Source of the DNA: JAHELQ01 sp965603365
Lineage (GTDB): Bacteria > Acidobacteriota > Aminicenantia > UBA2199
Reading direction: 5' to 3'
DNA length: 64,000 nt
Assembly: GCA_965603365.1 (NCBI GenBank)
Contig: CBFDCR010000001.1
Location: forward strand, 1 to 64,000
Made by a program: the position numbers and the translations under genes
Shown here: positions 26,092-34,349 of the stretch, piece by piece
How the letters are laid out: each line of letters starts with the position of its first letter
Numbering within the stretch: the stretch's first letter is position 1
Notes under the pieces: generated by a model
Databases searched by the model: none
The model's input: the letters and a program-made list of their open reading frames with translations, nothing else
Told to the model about the DNA's origin: nothing

Positions 26092-26769
26092 AATTTTTAA
26101 CTTGTACCCCACCCCGTGCACCGTCAGGATGTACCGGGGCGCGGCGGCAGCCTCCTCGATCTTGAGCCGCAGCTTGCGGATAAAATTGTCGATGGTCTTG
26201 GGGGTGGGGAAGTACTCATCCCCCCAGACTTCGTCGATGATCCGTTCCCGGCTGATGACGGTATCGGGATGGTCGACGAGGAGCTTTAAGATGGCCTGTT
26301 CCTTGGGGGAGAGTGGATACTCCCTGTCTCCCCGGCTGATGGTAAAATCGTCCAGGTAAACGGCGGCGGAGCCGATGTGCACGGTCTGGCACGGTTGGGG
26401 AACCGGCGCGCTTCGCTTGAGCACCGCCCGCACTCGGGCCATCAACTCCCTGGCGCTGAAGGGTTTGGTCACATAGTCGTCGGCCCCCAGCTCGAATCCC
26501 AGCAGCTTGTCGCTCTCTTCGGACCTGGCGGTGAGCATGATGATGGGCAAGTGTCCCTGCTGCTGCCGTATGCGTTTGCAGATTTCAAAACCGTCGTGGT
26601 CGGGCAGCATGATATCCAGGATGACCAGGTCCGGCTTCCGGCCGGTCAGCAGTTCGAGTCCTTCGCTGCCGTTATAGGCGGCCAGGACCTCATAGCCGTG
26701 AAATTCGAGGGCGGTAGTCAGGCCTTCGACAATGGTCTTATCGTCCTCGATGATCAAAATCTTATTCAT
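26083..26769 (-). CDS. OmpR/PhoB-family response regulator (cassette copy 1)
   Basis: 228 residues. The receiver domain has the acidic pair EDD, phospho-acceptor Asp in VILDIMLPD, Thr in MLTARSEE and Lys in YVTKPFSA. The C-terminal winged helix (YPLSPKEQAILKLLVDHPDTVISRERIIDEVWGDEYFP ... TVHGVGYKL) binds DNA. Its start overlaps the kinase stop by 4 nt, so the two form one signalling pair. The gene for a secreted protein of unknown function follows. It is very similar to the regulator at 33499-34179. Confidence 0.95.
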   Translation of the reverse strand: MNKILIIEDDKTIVEGLTTALEFHGYEVLAAYNGSEGLELLTGRKPDLVILDIMLPDHDGFEICKRIRQQQGHLPIIMLTARSEESDKLLGFELGADDYVTKPFSARELMARVRAVLKRSAPVPQPCQTVHIGSAAVYLDDFTISRGDREYPLSPKEQAILKLLVDHPDTVISRERIIDEVWGDEYFPTPKTIDNFIRKLRLKIEEAAAAPRYILTVHGVGYKLKIRE

Positions 26770-28961
26770 CCCTCTCCTCCGTTGATGGGCAAATATATGC
26801 TGAATGTAGTGCCCTCTCCCAACCGACTCTGGACGTCGATGCTGCCGCCGTGGGCGCTGACTGCGTGCCGAACCAGGAACAGCCCCAGGCCGCTGCCCTC
26901 GCTGGCCTGGACCCGGGGATCGTCGGCCCGGCCAAACTTTTCAAATATCCGCTGCCGCTCCCCTTCGGCAATGCCGATCCCCTTATCCCGGATTTCGATG
27001 ACCGCCGATTGGCCGCGGCCTGCCACGGTGATGCCGATGTATTTCCCGTCGCCCGAGTACTTGAGGGCATTTTGCACCAGGTTGACCAGGACCAGTTTGA
27101 TGGCCTCCCTGTCCAGCCTGAGGCGCGGCAGGTCGGGGGCGATCCGGACATCCAGGGTAAAGCCCGACTGTTTGATGTGGGCCGAATATTGATCGACGAA
27201 GGCGCGGACAATCTCCTGGAGGGAGGCCTCTCGCAGTTCGTACTGCTTTTTACCGGCCTCGATGCGGGAGAAGTCCAGCATGTTGTCGATCATGTCGTTT
27301 AAGCGCGCGGTCTCGGCCAGGATGGTATGAAAGAATTCCCGGCGCTGGCCGTCGTCTTTGACCCAACCTTGCTCGACATTTTCCGCCAGCAGCCCCATGC
27401 GGGTGAGGGGGGTTTTCAGGGTATGGGAGACATTGTCTACGAAGTTGGCCTTGAGGCGTACCAGTTCCGCTTCCCGGGCGATGTATTTATAGAAGAGGAG
27501 TATCCCGGCGATCAGGGTCAGGATGAGCACGGCTACCAGGCCGTAGTTGAGCCGCATCTCCCTCTTTACATATAGGGGGATTAAGTCTTCTCGTTGGGCA
27601 TAGAGTACGAGGTTTTTTCCCGGGAACAGTTTTCCCAACGGCAGGGAGAGCAGTTTGTAGGGGTACTGGCGGTCGTTACCCGGCCGGTCTTCCCCCTTAT
27701 CCTGGAGCCGGACTTGCAGCGCCGGGTCGTTCAGGTGTTGGGGCACGATGTCGGGGAGAAGGTGAGATCGCATATAGCTCAAATCGGGGGTGAAGCCGAA
27801 AAAGACATCGTCGTCGATGGCCCGGATGCCGATGGGCGGCGATGCGCCGCCGGCAGCGGTCTTGAGGCGGACGATGTCTTTGGGGGGAGCCGCTGCCGGG
27901 GCCCACCACCTCGACCGTTTGAGATCCCGGTAGAATTGCGTCTTCTCATCATCGGCGGCATAGAGGTCCCGGAGCCTGATCACGGTCGATGCCTGGCGGT
28001 TTCCCGGGGGGGTGCGGTTCATGTCGGCTTCTTCCAGGTCGAAGTAGAGCCAGTTGAGGGAGATATCCAGTGCCGCGGCCTGGCGGAATCTCCTGTTTTC
28101 GACTGCCCCGGCCTGGGCGTAGCGGTTGAGATAGTCCAGGGCTTCGTTTTGCAGGAACTCGAATCTCCGGGAGTTGGGCTGGCCCCTGTCGGCGACGATC
28201 GCTTCATACAACTCCAGGTAGTGGCGCAGGGCCGCCTCCCGCTGCCCCAGGAGTTTGTACGACAGGGCGGTCTGGCGCAGCACCAGGAAATAGAGACCCT
28301 TTGCCTGCCGGGACAGATGGGGAAACCGTCGGATGACGGCCCGGTAATACCACAGGGCCTGGGGGAAGCGGTTCATCTTGAAATAGGCGCCGCCAATGGC
28401 CCGGTAGATATAGGGCTGGACTGCCGTATCGCTGGTCTGGTTCAGGGCTTGCAGGTAGTAACCGATGGCGGTGGTGAATTTACGCTCCTTGAGTTCCAGG
28501 TCTCTGCCTTTGAGGTAGGTGTCCCGGATCTGGGGCTGCACGGCGGCCCGGTCGGGAATTTGGGTCAAGGGCGGTGCGGTGCGTCTCGACAGGGGAAACA
28601 GGAAGGCCCCTTTGCCCTGCCGGCGGATGAGGAAGGGGTATTGGACAATGGGATGGTTGAGCACCAGGTTCTTGATCCCCTGCAGCCGTTTGTCGGCATC
28701 GTCGAAAAAGGCGAGGTTTGCCGGTGCCTGCTTGAGTGTGTCTTCCATCAGGCCCCGGGTCCTGTTTTCGATATCGGTGCCGATGCGCCGCAGCCGTTCG
28801 CCCAGGTCGTTTTTCAGGTTAATCTCCCGCACCCTCTGCTGCTGGGAGACAAATAGGAAGGCTAACAGGCTGATGACCAGGCCCGATACCATGACCACAA
28901 CCATCAGCATGAGGGGCAATCTCCTCTTGAATCTATGAATACCACCGACTTTCACCGACAT
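26766..28961 (-). CDS. Sensor histidine kinase with TPR-like extracytoplasmic region (cassette copy 1)
   Basis: 731 residues. Transmembrane helix 1 spans about residues 15-38 and helix 2 about 470-492 (YGLVAVLILTLIAGILLFYKY). Between them is a long sensor region with TPR-like helices (TAIGYYLQALNQ, YRAIGGAYFKMNRFPQALWYYRAV, EAALRHYLELYEA). HisKA follows with the phospho-His in DNVSHTLKTPLTR, then HATPase_c with NLVQNALKYS, DKGIGIAEG and GSGLGLFLV. Ligand unknown. It overlaps the response regulator by 4 nt. The paralogue is at 35571-37814. Confidence 0.93.
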   Translation of the reverse strand: MSVKVGGIHRFKRRLPLMLMVVVMVSGLVISLLAFLFVSQQQRVREINLKNDLGERLRRIGTDIENRTRGLMEDTLKQAPANLAFFDDADKRLQGIKNLVLNHPIVQYPFLIRRQGKGAFLFPLSRRTAPPLTQIPDRAAVQPQIRDTYLKGRDLELKERKFTTAIGYYLQALNQTSDTAVQPYIYRAIGGAYFKMNRFPQALWYYRAVIRRFPHLSRQAKGLYFLVLRQTALSYKLLGQREAALRHYLELYEAIVADRGQPNSRRFEFLQNEALDYLNRYAQAGAVENRRFRQAAALDISLNWLYFDLEEADMNRTPPGNRQASTVIRLRDLYAADDEKTQFYRDLKRSRWWAPAAAPPKDIVRLKTAAGGASPPIGIRAIDDDVFFGFTPDLSYMRSHLLPDIVPQHLNDPALQVRLQDKGEDRPGNDRQYPYKLLSLPLGKLFPGKNLVLYAQREDLIPLYVKREMRLNYGLVAVLILTLIAGILLFYKYIAREAELVRLKANFVDNVSHTLKTPLTRMGLLAENVEQGWVKDDGQRREFFHTILAETARLNDMIDNMLDFSRIEAGKKQYELREASLQEIVRAFVDQYSAHIKQSGFTLDVRIAPDLPRLRLDREAIKLVLVNLVQNALKYSGDGKYIGITVAGRGQSAVIEIRDKGIGIAEGERQRIFEKFGRADDPRVQASEGSGLGLFLVRHAVSAHGGSIDVQSRLGEGTTFSIYLPINGGEG

Positions 28962-29077
28962 CTATCTATTCCACCCCCCATTATAGTCCAAACCCCACTT
29001 TTTTTCCACACCCCCCCTTCCATCAACCGGCCGGTTCTGTATATGGTTATCTTTTTGGAAAAAAATGGGAAGATATG

Positions 29078-29106
29078 TTGAATATCATATCATGTTATGA
29101 CATAAT
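29078..29106 (+). promoter_or_regulatory. Promoter with palindromic operator of the RHH antitoxin gene
   Basis: TTGAAT (29078-29083) and CATAAT (29101-29106) are exactly 17 bp apart, 20 bp before the start codon. The palindrome TTATG-a-CATAA (29095-29105) covers the -10 box, as expected for antitoxin autorepression. Confidence 0.65.
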
Positions 29107-29125
29107 ACACTTTAGAGGTAAGGAA

Positions 29126-29374
29126 ATGCCGGCAGTGAGTTTTTATTTAAATCAGGATGTTCTGGACAGTGTGCGCCTAAAGGCGAAGGCAGAAAATATC
29201 CCGATTTCCCGGCTTATCAGAGAAGCCATCGAAAACTACCTGGGAGTAGAGAAGAAAAAAAAGGCCAGGGATAGGGTGTTACAAACTCTAATAAAAGAGC
29301 GCCCTCTGGGGGGCATGGAGGATTGGGAAGAGATTCACCGGCAAAGGACATTGGCAGATGCCGATCGGTGTTGA
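29126..29374 (+). CDS. Ribbon-helix-helix antitoxin-like protein
   Basis: 82 residues. The N-terminus MPAVSFYLNQDVLDSVRLKAKAENIPISRLIREAIENYL is a typical RHH/CopG-like DNA-binding fold. The C-terminal part (VLQTLIKERPLGGMEDWEEIHRQR) would wrap the toxin. ATG 29126 follows GAGGTAAGGA; the longer frame from 29075 would start inside the promoter. The toxin gene it overlaps is broken, so this is an orphan antitoxin that may still repress its own promoter. Confidence 0.8.
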   Translation: MPAVSFYLNQDVLDSVRLKAKAENIPISRLIREAIENYLGVEKKKKARDRVLQTLIKERPLGGMEDWEEIHRQRTLADADRC

Positions 29375-29460
29375 TACCGGCTTTTTCTTTGCCCTTACAG
29401 AACAGCATCCCCTGGCAGTGGCGGTATGAAGACGTAAAGATCATCAACCTGAAAAATTTA
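29358..29460 (+). pseudogene. PIN-domain toxin remnant with internal deletion
   Basis: The frame starts inside the antitoxin gene (17-nt overlap) with MPIGVDTGFFFALTEQHPLA, a PIN-domain beginning with its first acidic residue, and stops at 29427-29429 after 23 residues. Immediately afterwards, in another frame, EDVKIINLKNL resembles the usual PIN C-terminal strand. The central ~100 codons appear deleted, leaving only the two ends. Confidence 0.55.
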
Positions 29461-29499
29461 TGATCGGAATTTAGAGGGCCTTCACTCCAAACCCGCGGC

Positions 29500-29550
29500 G
29501 TCGAGGATTTGACGTACCCGCCTCATGTATTTTTATGATCTCCAGGAGAT
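29500..29550. repeat. 51-bp repeat, copy A
   Basis: GTCGAGGATTTGACGTACCC and the following bases closely match a second copy at 30138-30188, including CTCAT-TATTTTTATG and CAGGAGA. The two copies flank the HigA-like gene and its toxin remnant in direct orientation. Confidence 0.6.
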
Positions 29551-29634
29551 CAACTTTGTTTAATGTCAACGGCTTGAGGCAGGGAGGCGTAAAATGAGTG
29601 ACTCGCCGTGGAGACTTCGGGATCTCCGATGTCC

Positions 29635-29955
29635 TTATACATAGGCAACATTGATTCTTGGTTCTGCCTTTGCTTTTGATTTGTGGGTAATTGTTATTTC
29701 AATGTGTTGGTCTAACGCTTCTAAGAGTAAAAATAATCGTTCGATAGAAAATCCTTTTAAGTTTCCACTTTTAAGGGCAGAAACCTTCGGTTGATTAAGA
29801 CCAAGAATTTTTGCGGCTTCTTTTTGGCTAAGTCCTCTCTCTTCTATGATTTTATTTATTATGGCGGCGAGTTTTGCTTTTGCCAATCTTTCCTCCGCAT
29901 CAGCAAATCCCAGATCCTCAAAAACATTTCCTGAACTTATAGTATAATCTTCCAT
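29635..29955 (-). CDS. XRE-family helix-turn-helix antitoxin (HigA-like)
   Basis: 106 residues. The segment KIIEERGLSQKEAAKILGLNQPKVSALKSGNLKGFSIERL is a clear XRE helix-turn-helix, and the remainder matches the HigA-type antitoxins paired with RelE/Gp49-like toxins. The start follows GAGG by nine bases. The upstream gene is only the end of such a toxin, so the pair is incomplete. Confidence 0.85.
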   Translation of the reverse strand: MEDYTISSGNVFEDLGFADAEERLAKAKLAAIINKIIEERGLSQKEAAKILGLNQPKVSALKSGNLKGFSIERLFLLLEALDQHIEITITHKSKAKAEPRINVAYV

Positions 29956-29960
29956 TTTTT

Positions 29961-30060
29961 CTAACCTCTTTTATTTTTTGCTATTTCTTGTGCTTTTCTT
30001 AAACGCTGTTTTATAACCTCAATATCTTCCTTCGGGATTTTAATACCCTTCAATAATATA
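29961..30060 (-). pseudogene. C-terminal remnant of a RelE/HigB-type toxin
   Basis: Directly upstream of the HigA-like gene, the same strand encodes FHILLKGIKIPKEDIEVIKQ followed by RLRKAQEIAKNKRG and a stop at 29961-29963. This matches the final helix region of Gp49/HigB toxins (KGxKKTPxxEIExAKxR). The N-terminal two thirds are missing, with an upstream stop and no start. Confidence 0.55.
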
Positions 30061-30137
30061 TGAAAAACCAGTAAAATTCAATTTTATAATTGGGAAAAAG
30101 AACGGAAGATGACGGGAAACCGGAAGCAAAGCAGGGT

Positions 30138-30188
30138 GTCGAGGATTTTACGTGCCCTCCTCATATATTTTTATGGCCTTCAGGAGAA
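30138..30188. repeat. 51-bp repeat, copy B
   Basis: Direct repeat of 29500-29550 (about four bases in five identical by eye): GTCGAGGATTTTACGTGCCC and following. The two copies bracket the broken HigBA locus and could mark past recombination. Confidence 0.6.
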
Positions 30189-30242
30189 TTGAGTCGATTG
30201 GGAATGAAAATAGGGAAAGCCCGGGAGTCGGCATTTATTGTT

Positions 30243-30464
30243 TTATTTTAAATATGAGAGAAATTCGTCTACTGTCAGTCCGCTGCTCCGGATGACTCCC
30301 CTGAGTAATCCGGGAGCCAGTTCTTTATGTTTGGGAATCGAGAGTGTTTGTCTTTGGGGATGAGATAAGATCATATGGCTGCCTGTTTGATGGTCCACGC
30401 CATAGCCTATTTTTTTGAATGCCTTTACAGCTTTTTTGCCTGAAATGTTTGATAATTTACCCAA
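30243..30464 (-). CDS. hicA: HicA-family mRNA interferase toxin
   Basis: 73 residues, the usual HicA size. KKAVKAFKKIGYGVDHQTGSH contains the catalytic-His strand (GSH) of the dsRBD-like fold, followed by IPKHKELAPGLLRGVIRSSGL. HicA toxins cleave mRNA when the antitoxin is degraded. It overlaps the upstream hicB by 8 nt; here the antitoxin gene comes first, a common variant order. Both genes look intact, unlike the neighbouring toxin-antitoxin loci. Confidence 0.9.
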   Translation of the reverse strand: MGKLSNISGKKAVKAFKKIGYGVDHQTGSHMILSHPQRQTLSIPKHKELAPGLLRGVIRSSGLTVDEFLSYLK

Positions 30465-30687
30465 TAGAAACTTCTCCCAGGAAATAATTTTTGGGGATTG
30501 AGTATTCTGTCAGGCGGTTGTGTTTTCGTTCTACATAGAGGTAGCCTTTAATGGCATCTTTTATATTCTCTATTGCCTCTTCCATTGTCTTGCCCTGGCT
30601 AAAACACCCGGGAAGTCCGACAGCTTCGGCCACATACCCTTTATATTCTTCATCCCAGAAGAGCACCACACCATATTTCTCAACCAT
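30457..30687 (-). CDS. hicB: HicB-family antitoxin
   Basis: 76 residues. YGVVLFWDEEYKGYVAEAVGLPGCFSQGKTMEEAIENIKDAIKGYL is the partial RNase H-like HicB fold. No C-terminal DNA-binding helix-turn-helix is visible, so it is a short form. ATG 30687 has GGAGGT 4 nt upstream and is preferred over the frame start at 30708. It should neutralise the HicA encoded 8 nt within its 3' end. Confidence 0.88.
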   Translation of the reverse strand: MVEKYGVVLFWDEEYKGYVAEAVGLPGCFSQGKTMEEAIENIKDAIKGYLYVERKHNRLTEYSIPKNYFLGEVSIG

Positions 30688-30909
30688 ATTGACCTCCGTC
30701 GTCCCCATATTTTACACCATCTTTCCTTTTTTTTAAAGCCTCTTCCCCTCAGGAAACAAAAATAAGGAGAACACGGAAGGGAGGAATGAAAATAGGGACA
30801 GGGCGGGAGGCCGTACTAATTACCCTGGCGCTGCTTGCTGTTAACTATTTAGAACGGATTAAAAAGTCCGGAAAATTAGCGTCGTAAATAGGGAACCGAC
30901 CTGGGGGGA

Positions 30910-31338
30910 TTATGCCGGGTTCTCCTTTTTGTATTTGAAGAAGTAGACCAGTATCTGGTGGCGCAGCAGGGGGTCTTTGGCCATGTACTCCAGCAGCTCC
31001 CTGACATCCGGCGTGACCTCTTCGAGTCCCGGGATCTCGGTTGGGGCCGCTTCCGGCGGTGGGGATTCCGCTGTCGCCTCTTTTTCCTCCGGCAGCTCTT
31101 TTTGCCGGTAATACACGGGCCCCCGGTTAAAGATCAACCAGTCCATGGAGATATCCAGGTTCCTGGACAACCGGTTCAGGGTATCGATGCCGGGAAAGGT
31201 CTCGCCCCTTTCGTTCTTGGCATAACCGCCGCCGGTCACCCCGCAGAGGCCGGCCATCTCATCCCGGGAGTGGGCCAACTGTTCCCGCAGGCCCTTCAAC
31301 CGGAGCCCGATCTCCTGCAATAGTTTTTTTCGCTCCAT
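30910..31338 (-). CDS. XRE-family helix-turn-helix regulator
   Basis: 142 residues. Residues 5-65 are an XRE helix-turn-helix (LKGLREQLAHSRDEMAGLCGVTGGGYAKNERGETFPGIDTLNRL). A Pro/Glu-rich linker follows near residues 78-100, then a short helical C-terminus (VRELLEYMAKDPLLRHQILVYFF). No toxin partner is adjacent; the 21-bp repeat array begins 80 bp upstream of its start. The target is unknown. Confidence 0.8.
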   Translation of the reverse strand: MERKKLLQEIGLRLKGLREQLAHSRDEMAGLCGVTGGGYAKNERGETFPGIDTLNRLSRNLDISMDWLIFNRGPVYYRQKELPEEKEATAESPPPEAAPTEIPGLEEVTPDVRELLEYMAKDPLLRHQILVYFFKYKKENPA

Positions 31339-31420
31339 TTTCTCTTCACTGCTCCTCTATAGTAGAGTTGTTATACGAAAATATGCCACCGAAAGTTCAG
31401 GCCCTGTCCCAAACAAGAGC

Positions 31421-31735
31421 AAAAATACTCCTACCAGGAGCGAAAATGTCCTTACCAAGACCTAAAATGTCCCTACCAAGACGAAAGATGTCCCCACCAG
31501 GGACGAAAATGTCCCCACCGGGAGCTAATAAGTCCTTGCCAGGAGCGAAAATGTTCCCACCAGGACAAAAAATGTTCTTACTAAGAGCAAAAATATCCTT
31601 ACCAGGAGCAAAAATGTCCCTACCAGGGTCAAAGATATTCCTACCGGGAGCAAGGTTGTCCCTATCAGGACTAAAAATATCCCTACCAGGAGCAATAATG
31701 TCCCGACTAAGGGCAAAACTGTCCCTGCCAGGTTC
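31421..31735. repeat. 21-bp tandem repeat array, fifteen units
   Basis: Fifteen uninterrupted units of exactly 21 bp, consensus AAAAATGTCCCTACCAGGAG plus C, with 2-7 changes per unit. Because 21 is a multiple of three, frames stay open on both strands (heptads AKMSLPG on plus, APGRDIF on minus). No ribosome-binding site supports either. It lies upstream of an XRE regulator and next to an 8-bp repeat array. Confidence 0.9.
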
Positions 31736-31765
31736 CATTTTGCCATGAAAATCTATTTTTCCCAT

Positions 31766-31813
31766 CATTCCACCATTCCAACATTCCATTATTCCATTAT
31801 TCCATTATTCCAT
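31766..31813. repeat. 8-bp tandem repeat (YATTCCAW), six units
   Basis: CATTCCAC, CATTCCAA, CATTCCAT and three TATTCCAT units run without gaps. This is the same unit as at 26044 and 50916. Confidence 0.8.
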
Positions 31814-31928
31814 CTCTCCCAGGGGAGGTTGAGTCGGGGAAGGTGAGGGTGTTCTCACCTTCCCTGACCCTTTCTCTCGGTTAAACTATATAAAACCTGC
31901 TCCCGGGGATGAGGGGCCACCCATTTAA

Positions 31929-33356
31929 TCATCCCTTTGGGGGGGCAGGAAAAGGAGGTCTTATCGTGGCCGCTTGCCTGACGTAGAGGATGACCGGCAG
32001 GGTGAAATCACCGGTTGTGGCGTAATGTTGGGGCTGGCCGCCGTCGTCCCGGCGGTCGGTACCGATACTGTATAAGATCTGTTTTTCCTCCTGCCAGGTA
32101 TAGGGCTTGCCGCTGCCGGGGTCCTTCGCCCGATAGGTCGGCAGCCGGTTCAAAATCTTTTGCACCGGTTGGTCCGGGGTGTAATTCAGGTGAAGTTCGG
32201 CGGAAATGCGCAGCATCTCGTAGAGGGCCTTGAGCCGGTATGATTTGAGCACGAGGGCCTGGAAGTGGTCGGGCCTGCTGATGTTGAGCGACAGCAGGCG
32301 CTTGCCCCCGGGGTTTTTCAACCACCACAGCGGCCCGGACGTGGGATTTTGCCAGGGGGGCATCTGCCGGTTCCAGCGGTAGGGGGGTGTTTTTTCATAG
32401 GTGACGGTTTCGGCGATGGTTTGATAGATGTGGTTCAGGGTGCGGTTTTTTTGCAGCAAGAGGGGGGCTGCCAGTTTGTCGAATCCGCCGGTTTTGCCGG
32501 TTTCGCCGGGCCAGCGATTGGCCTGGTCGATGCAACTGAGGTATTCGTAAATCAGGCTGTTCCGGCTGCCGTACTCTTCGTATTCCAGGGGCGGTGTCCG
32601 TTTTAAAACCATATTGAACACCTGGCCGGGACATTCCCGCTGGTTCAACAAATCCGCCAGTGACCAGATGGATAGGGTGGTGACGGTCCTGGCCACCAGG
32701 TTGATGAGGAGATGGCGGCTGCCCTTGATGGCCCGTTTGCCGAAATCCAGTTGATCCAGCAGGTTGGCTGTGCCCCGCTGCCAGTCGCCCTCCAGTGCGG
32801 TCAGCATGTTGACCGCGGTATAGAGCCTGGCGGCATGCAGCCAGGCCAGCAGGTTGGGCAGGGGCGCGTCGTAGTTAAGACGGGTAAAATCCTCGAAGAT
32901 TTCGGCATCCATCATCCGGCGGTAGCGATCCAGGAAAATCTTTAAGGCGGGGTCCAGGTTTTGCAGTTTGTCTTTAATGGCCAGCACCTGGGCGGCCAAT
33001 TCATAGGGGAGGTAAAAACGGGAGTTTAGATTGATGTCCCGGTATTTTTCCCCGTAATAGCCGTAATATCTTTTGTAGGCGGCGCTGTCCCAGTTTAAAT
33101 AGATTTCCGGGGGCGCAGTGGGGTGGTGCAACTGCCGGTATTTTTGCCGGATTTTTTCTCCGTAGATATCTACTTCCGGGGGTTCGGTGAGGGCCCAGAG
33201 AATATAGAAACCGTTCCGGCGATCGAAGTTGGCGGCCGGGATATCTTGCCGGGTGAAGGCCGAGGGGTTGGCTCTGGCATCCAGTTGGTTGAACAGGATG
33301 TATATCGTCAACAGTGCCAGCGGTATCGACAGGAGGAGTATTAATGCTTTTTTCAT
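31929..33356 (-). CDS. Secreted or membrane-anchored protein of unknown function (cassette copy 2)
   Basis: 475 residues, clearly paralogous to 24529-25941: an N-terminal hydrophobic helix (ALILLLSIPLALLTIYILFNQLD), then RRNGFYILWALTEPPEVDI, and near the C-terminus LKSYRLKALYEMLRISAELHLNY and GKPYTWQEEKQILYSIGTD. The C-terminus has an extra PPFPAPPKG-like tail compared with copy 1. The start follows GGAG by eight bases. It lies downstream of the second OmpR-type regulator, mirroring copy 1. Confidence 0.72.
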   Translation of the reverse strand: MKKALILLLSIPLALLTIYILFNQLDARANPSAFTRQDIPAANFDRRNGFYILWALTEPPEVDIYGEKIRQKYRQLHHPTAPPEIYLNWDSAAYKRYYGYYGEKYRDINLNSRFYLPYELAAQVLAIKDKLQNLDPALKIFLDRYRRMMDAEIFEDFTRLNYDAPLPNLLAWLHAARLYTAVNMLTALEGDWQRGTANLLDQLDFGKRAIKGSRHLLINLVARTVTTLSIWSLADLLNQRECPGQVFNMVLKRTPPLEYEEYGSRNSLIYEYLSCIDQANRWPGETGKTGGFDKLAAPLLLQKNRTLNHIYQTIAETVTYEKTPPYRWNRQMPPWQNPTSGPLWWLKNPGGKRLLSLNISRPDHFQALVLKSYRLKALYEMLRISAELHLNYTPDQPVQKILNRLPTYRAKDPGSGKPYTWQEEKQILYSIGTDRRDDGGQPQHYATTGDFTLPVILYVRQAATIRPPFPAPPKG

Positions 33357-33498
33357 GCCATTGTCTCCGGGGAGTCTTAATGTACCACGATTCCGGCGAC
33401 AATGTGTCTTGGGATATTAATAAAAATGTCATCAATTTGTCATCGCCGGGGGATTTATTTTTTTGGCGTCCCTTCGCGTTCTTAGCGGCTTTCTTGTT

Positions 33499-34179
33499 TT
33501 ACATCTTCAGCTTATACCCCGCGCCGTGGACCGTCAGGATGTGCACCGGGTTTTTGGGGTCCGGTTCGATCTTGTTCCTGAGTTTTAAGATAAAATTGTC
33601 GATGGTGCGGGGGGAGGGATAATAGTCGTCTCCCCAGACCTCGTCGATGATGCGGTCTCGGTCGATCACCTCATCGGGATGCTCCAGGAGGAGTTTTAGG
33701 ATGTGACACTCTTTGGGGGAGAGCTGGAACAGCCGGTTCCCCTTTTTGATTTCAAAGTTTTTTAAATGGATCTCTGCCTGGCCGATGCCGACGGCCTCCG
33801 GGGTTTCTGCTTTCTCCCCGCTTCGTTTGAGGACCGCCTTGACCCGGGCGATGAGTTCTTTCAGGCTGAAGGGCTTGGTGACATAGTCGTCGGCCCCCAG
33901 CTCGAATCCCAGCAGTTTATCGCTCTCCTGGCTCCTGGCGGTAAGCATGATGATGGGCAGGCGGCGATTGTCTTGCCGTATGCGTTTGCAGATTTCAAAA
34001 CCGTCGTGGTCGGGCAGCATGATGTCCAGGATGACCAGGTCGGGCTTCTGGCTGTGCAGCAATTCCAGTCCCTGCCGGCCGTTTGCTGCGGTCAGGGCCT
34101 CGTAGCCGTGAAACTGCAGGGTGTCGGTAATCCCCTCCAATATCGTTTTGTCGTCTTCGATGATGAGAATCTTAGCCAT
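33499..34179 (-). CDS. OmpR/PhoB-family response regulator (cassette copy 2)
   Basis: 226 residues. Receiver domain with EDD, VILDIMLPD, MLTARSQE and YVTKPFSL; winged helix with FQLSPKECHILKLL, RIIDEVWGDDYYPSPRTIDNF and VHGAGYKL. ATG 34179 has GAGGAG seven bases upstream. Nearly identical in the receiver domain to 26083-26769. Its cognate kinase (35571-37814) is separated from it by an inserted ATPase gene on the other strand, so the pair is no longer one transcript. Confidence 0.94.
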   Translation of the reverse strand: MAKILIIEDDKTILEGITDTLQFHGYEALTAANGRQGLELLHSQKPDLVILDIMLPDHDGFEICKRIRQDNRRLPIIMLTARSQESDKLLGFELGADDYVTKPFSLKELIARVKAVLKRSGEKAETPEAVGIGQAEIHLKNFEIKKGNRLFQLSPKECHILKLLLEHPDEVIDRDRIIDEVWGDDYYPSPRTIDNFILKLRNKIEPDPKNPVHILTVHGAGYKLKM

Positions 34180-34280
34180 GTCGTTACTCCTCGTCAAACG
34201 GGCACTATATTTTTTCTTATTATAACATAAACTAAAAAAATTTTGGCCCGCCAGATTTTTTTTGAAATTTATTATTCTTA

Positions 34281-34332
34281 TACGATGCCATCGTATGATT
34301 TGGTTGCATTCTATCCGATGGTATCGTATAAT
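34281..34332 (+). promoter_or_regulatory. Promoter with two CGAT-N3-ATCG operators
   Basis: TTGCAT (34304-34309) and a perfect TATAAT (34327-34332) are 17 bp apart, 17 bp before the ATPase start. Palindromes occur at 34281-34295 (TACGATG-c-CATCGTA) and 34316-34326 (CGAT-ggt-ATCG, inside the spacer). Both share CGAT-N3-ATCG, so one repressor probably binds both. Confidence 0.7.
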
Positions 34333-34349
34333 ATGGCGGTGAGGTTTAC

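Noticed and set aside
27594..28856. 420-codon plus-strand open frame
   Set aside because: Lies wholly opposite the well-supported histidine kinase gene and has no recognisable motifs; a GC-driven antisense shadow.
31421..31735. Possible CRISPR array
   Set aside because: Units are contiguous with no spacers, are degenerate, and no cas genes are nearby.
31368..31789. Open frames on both strands encoding heptad repeats (AKMSLPG; APGRDIF)
   Set aside because: They follow automatically from a 21-bp tandem repeat, lack ribosome-binding sites and overlap each other on opposite strands.
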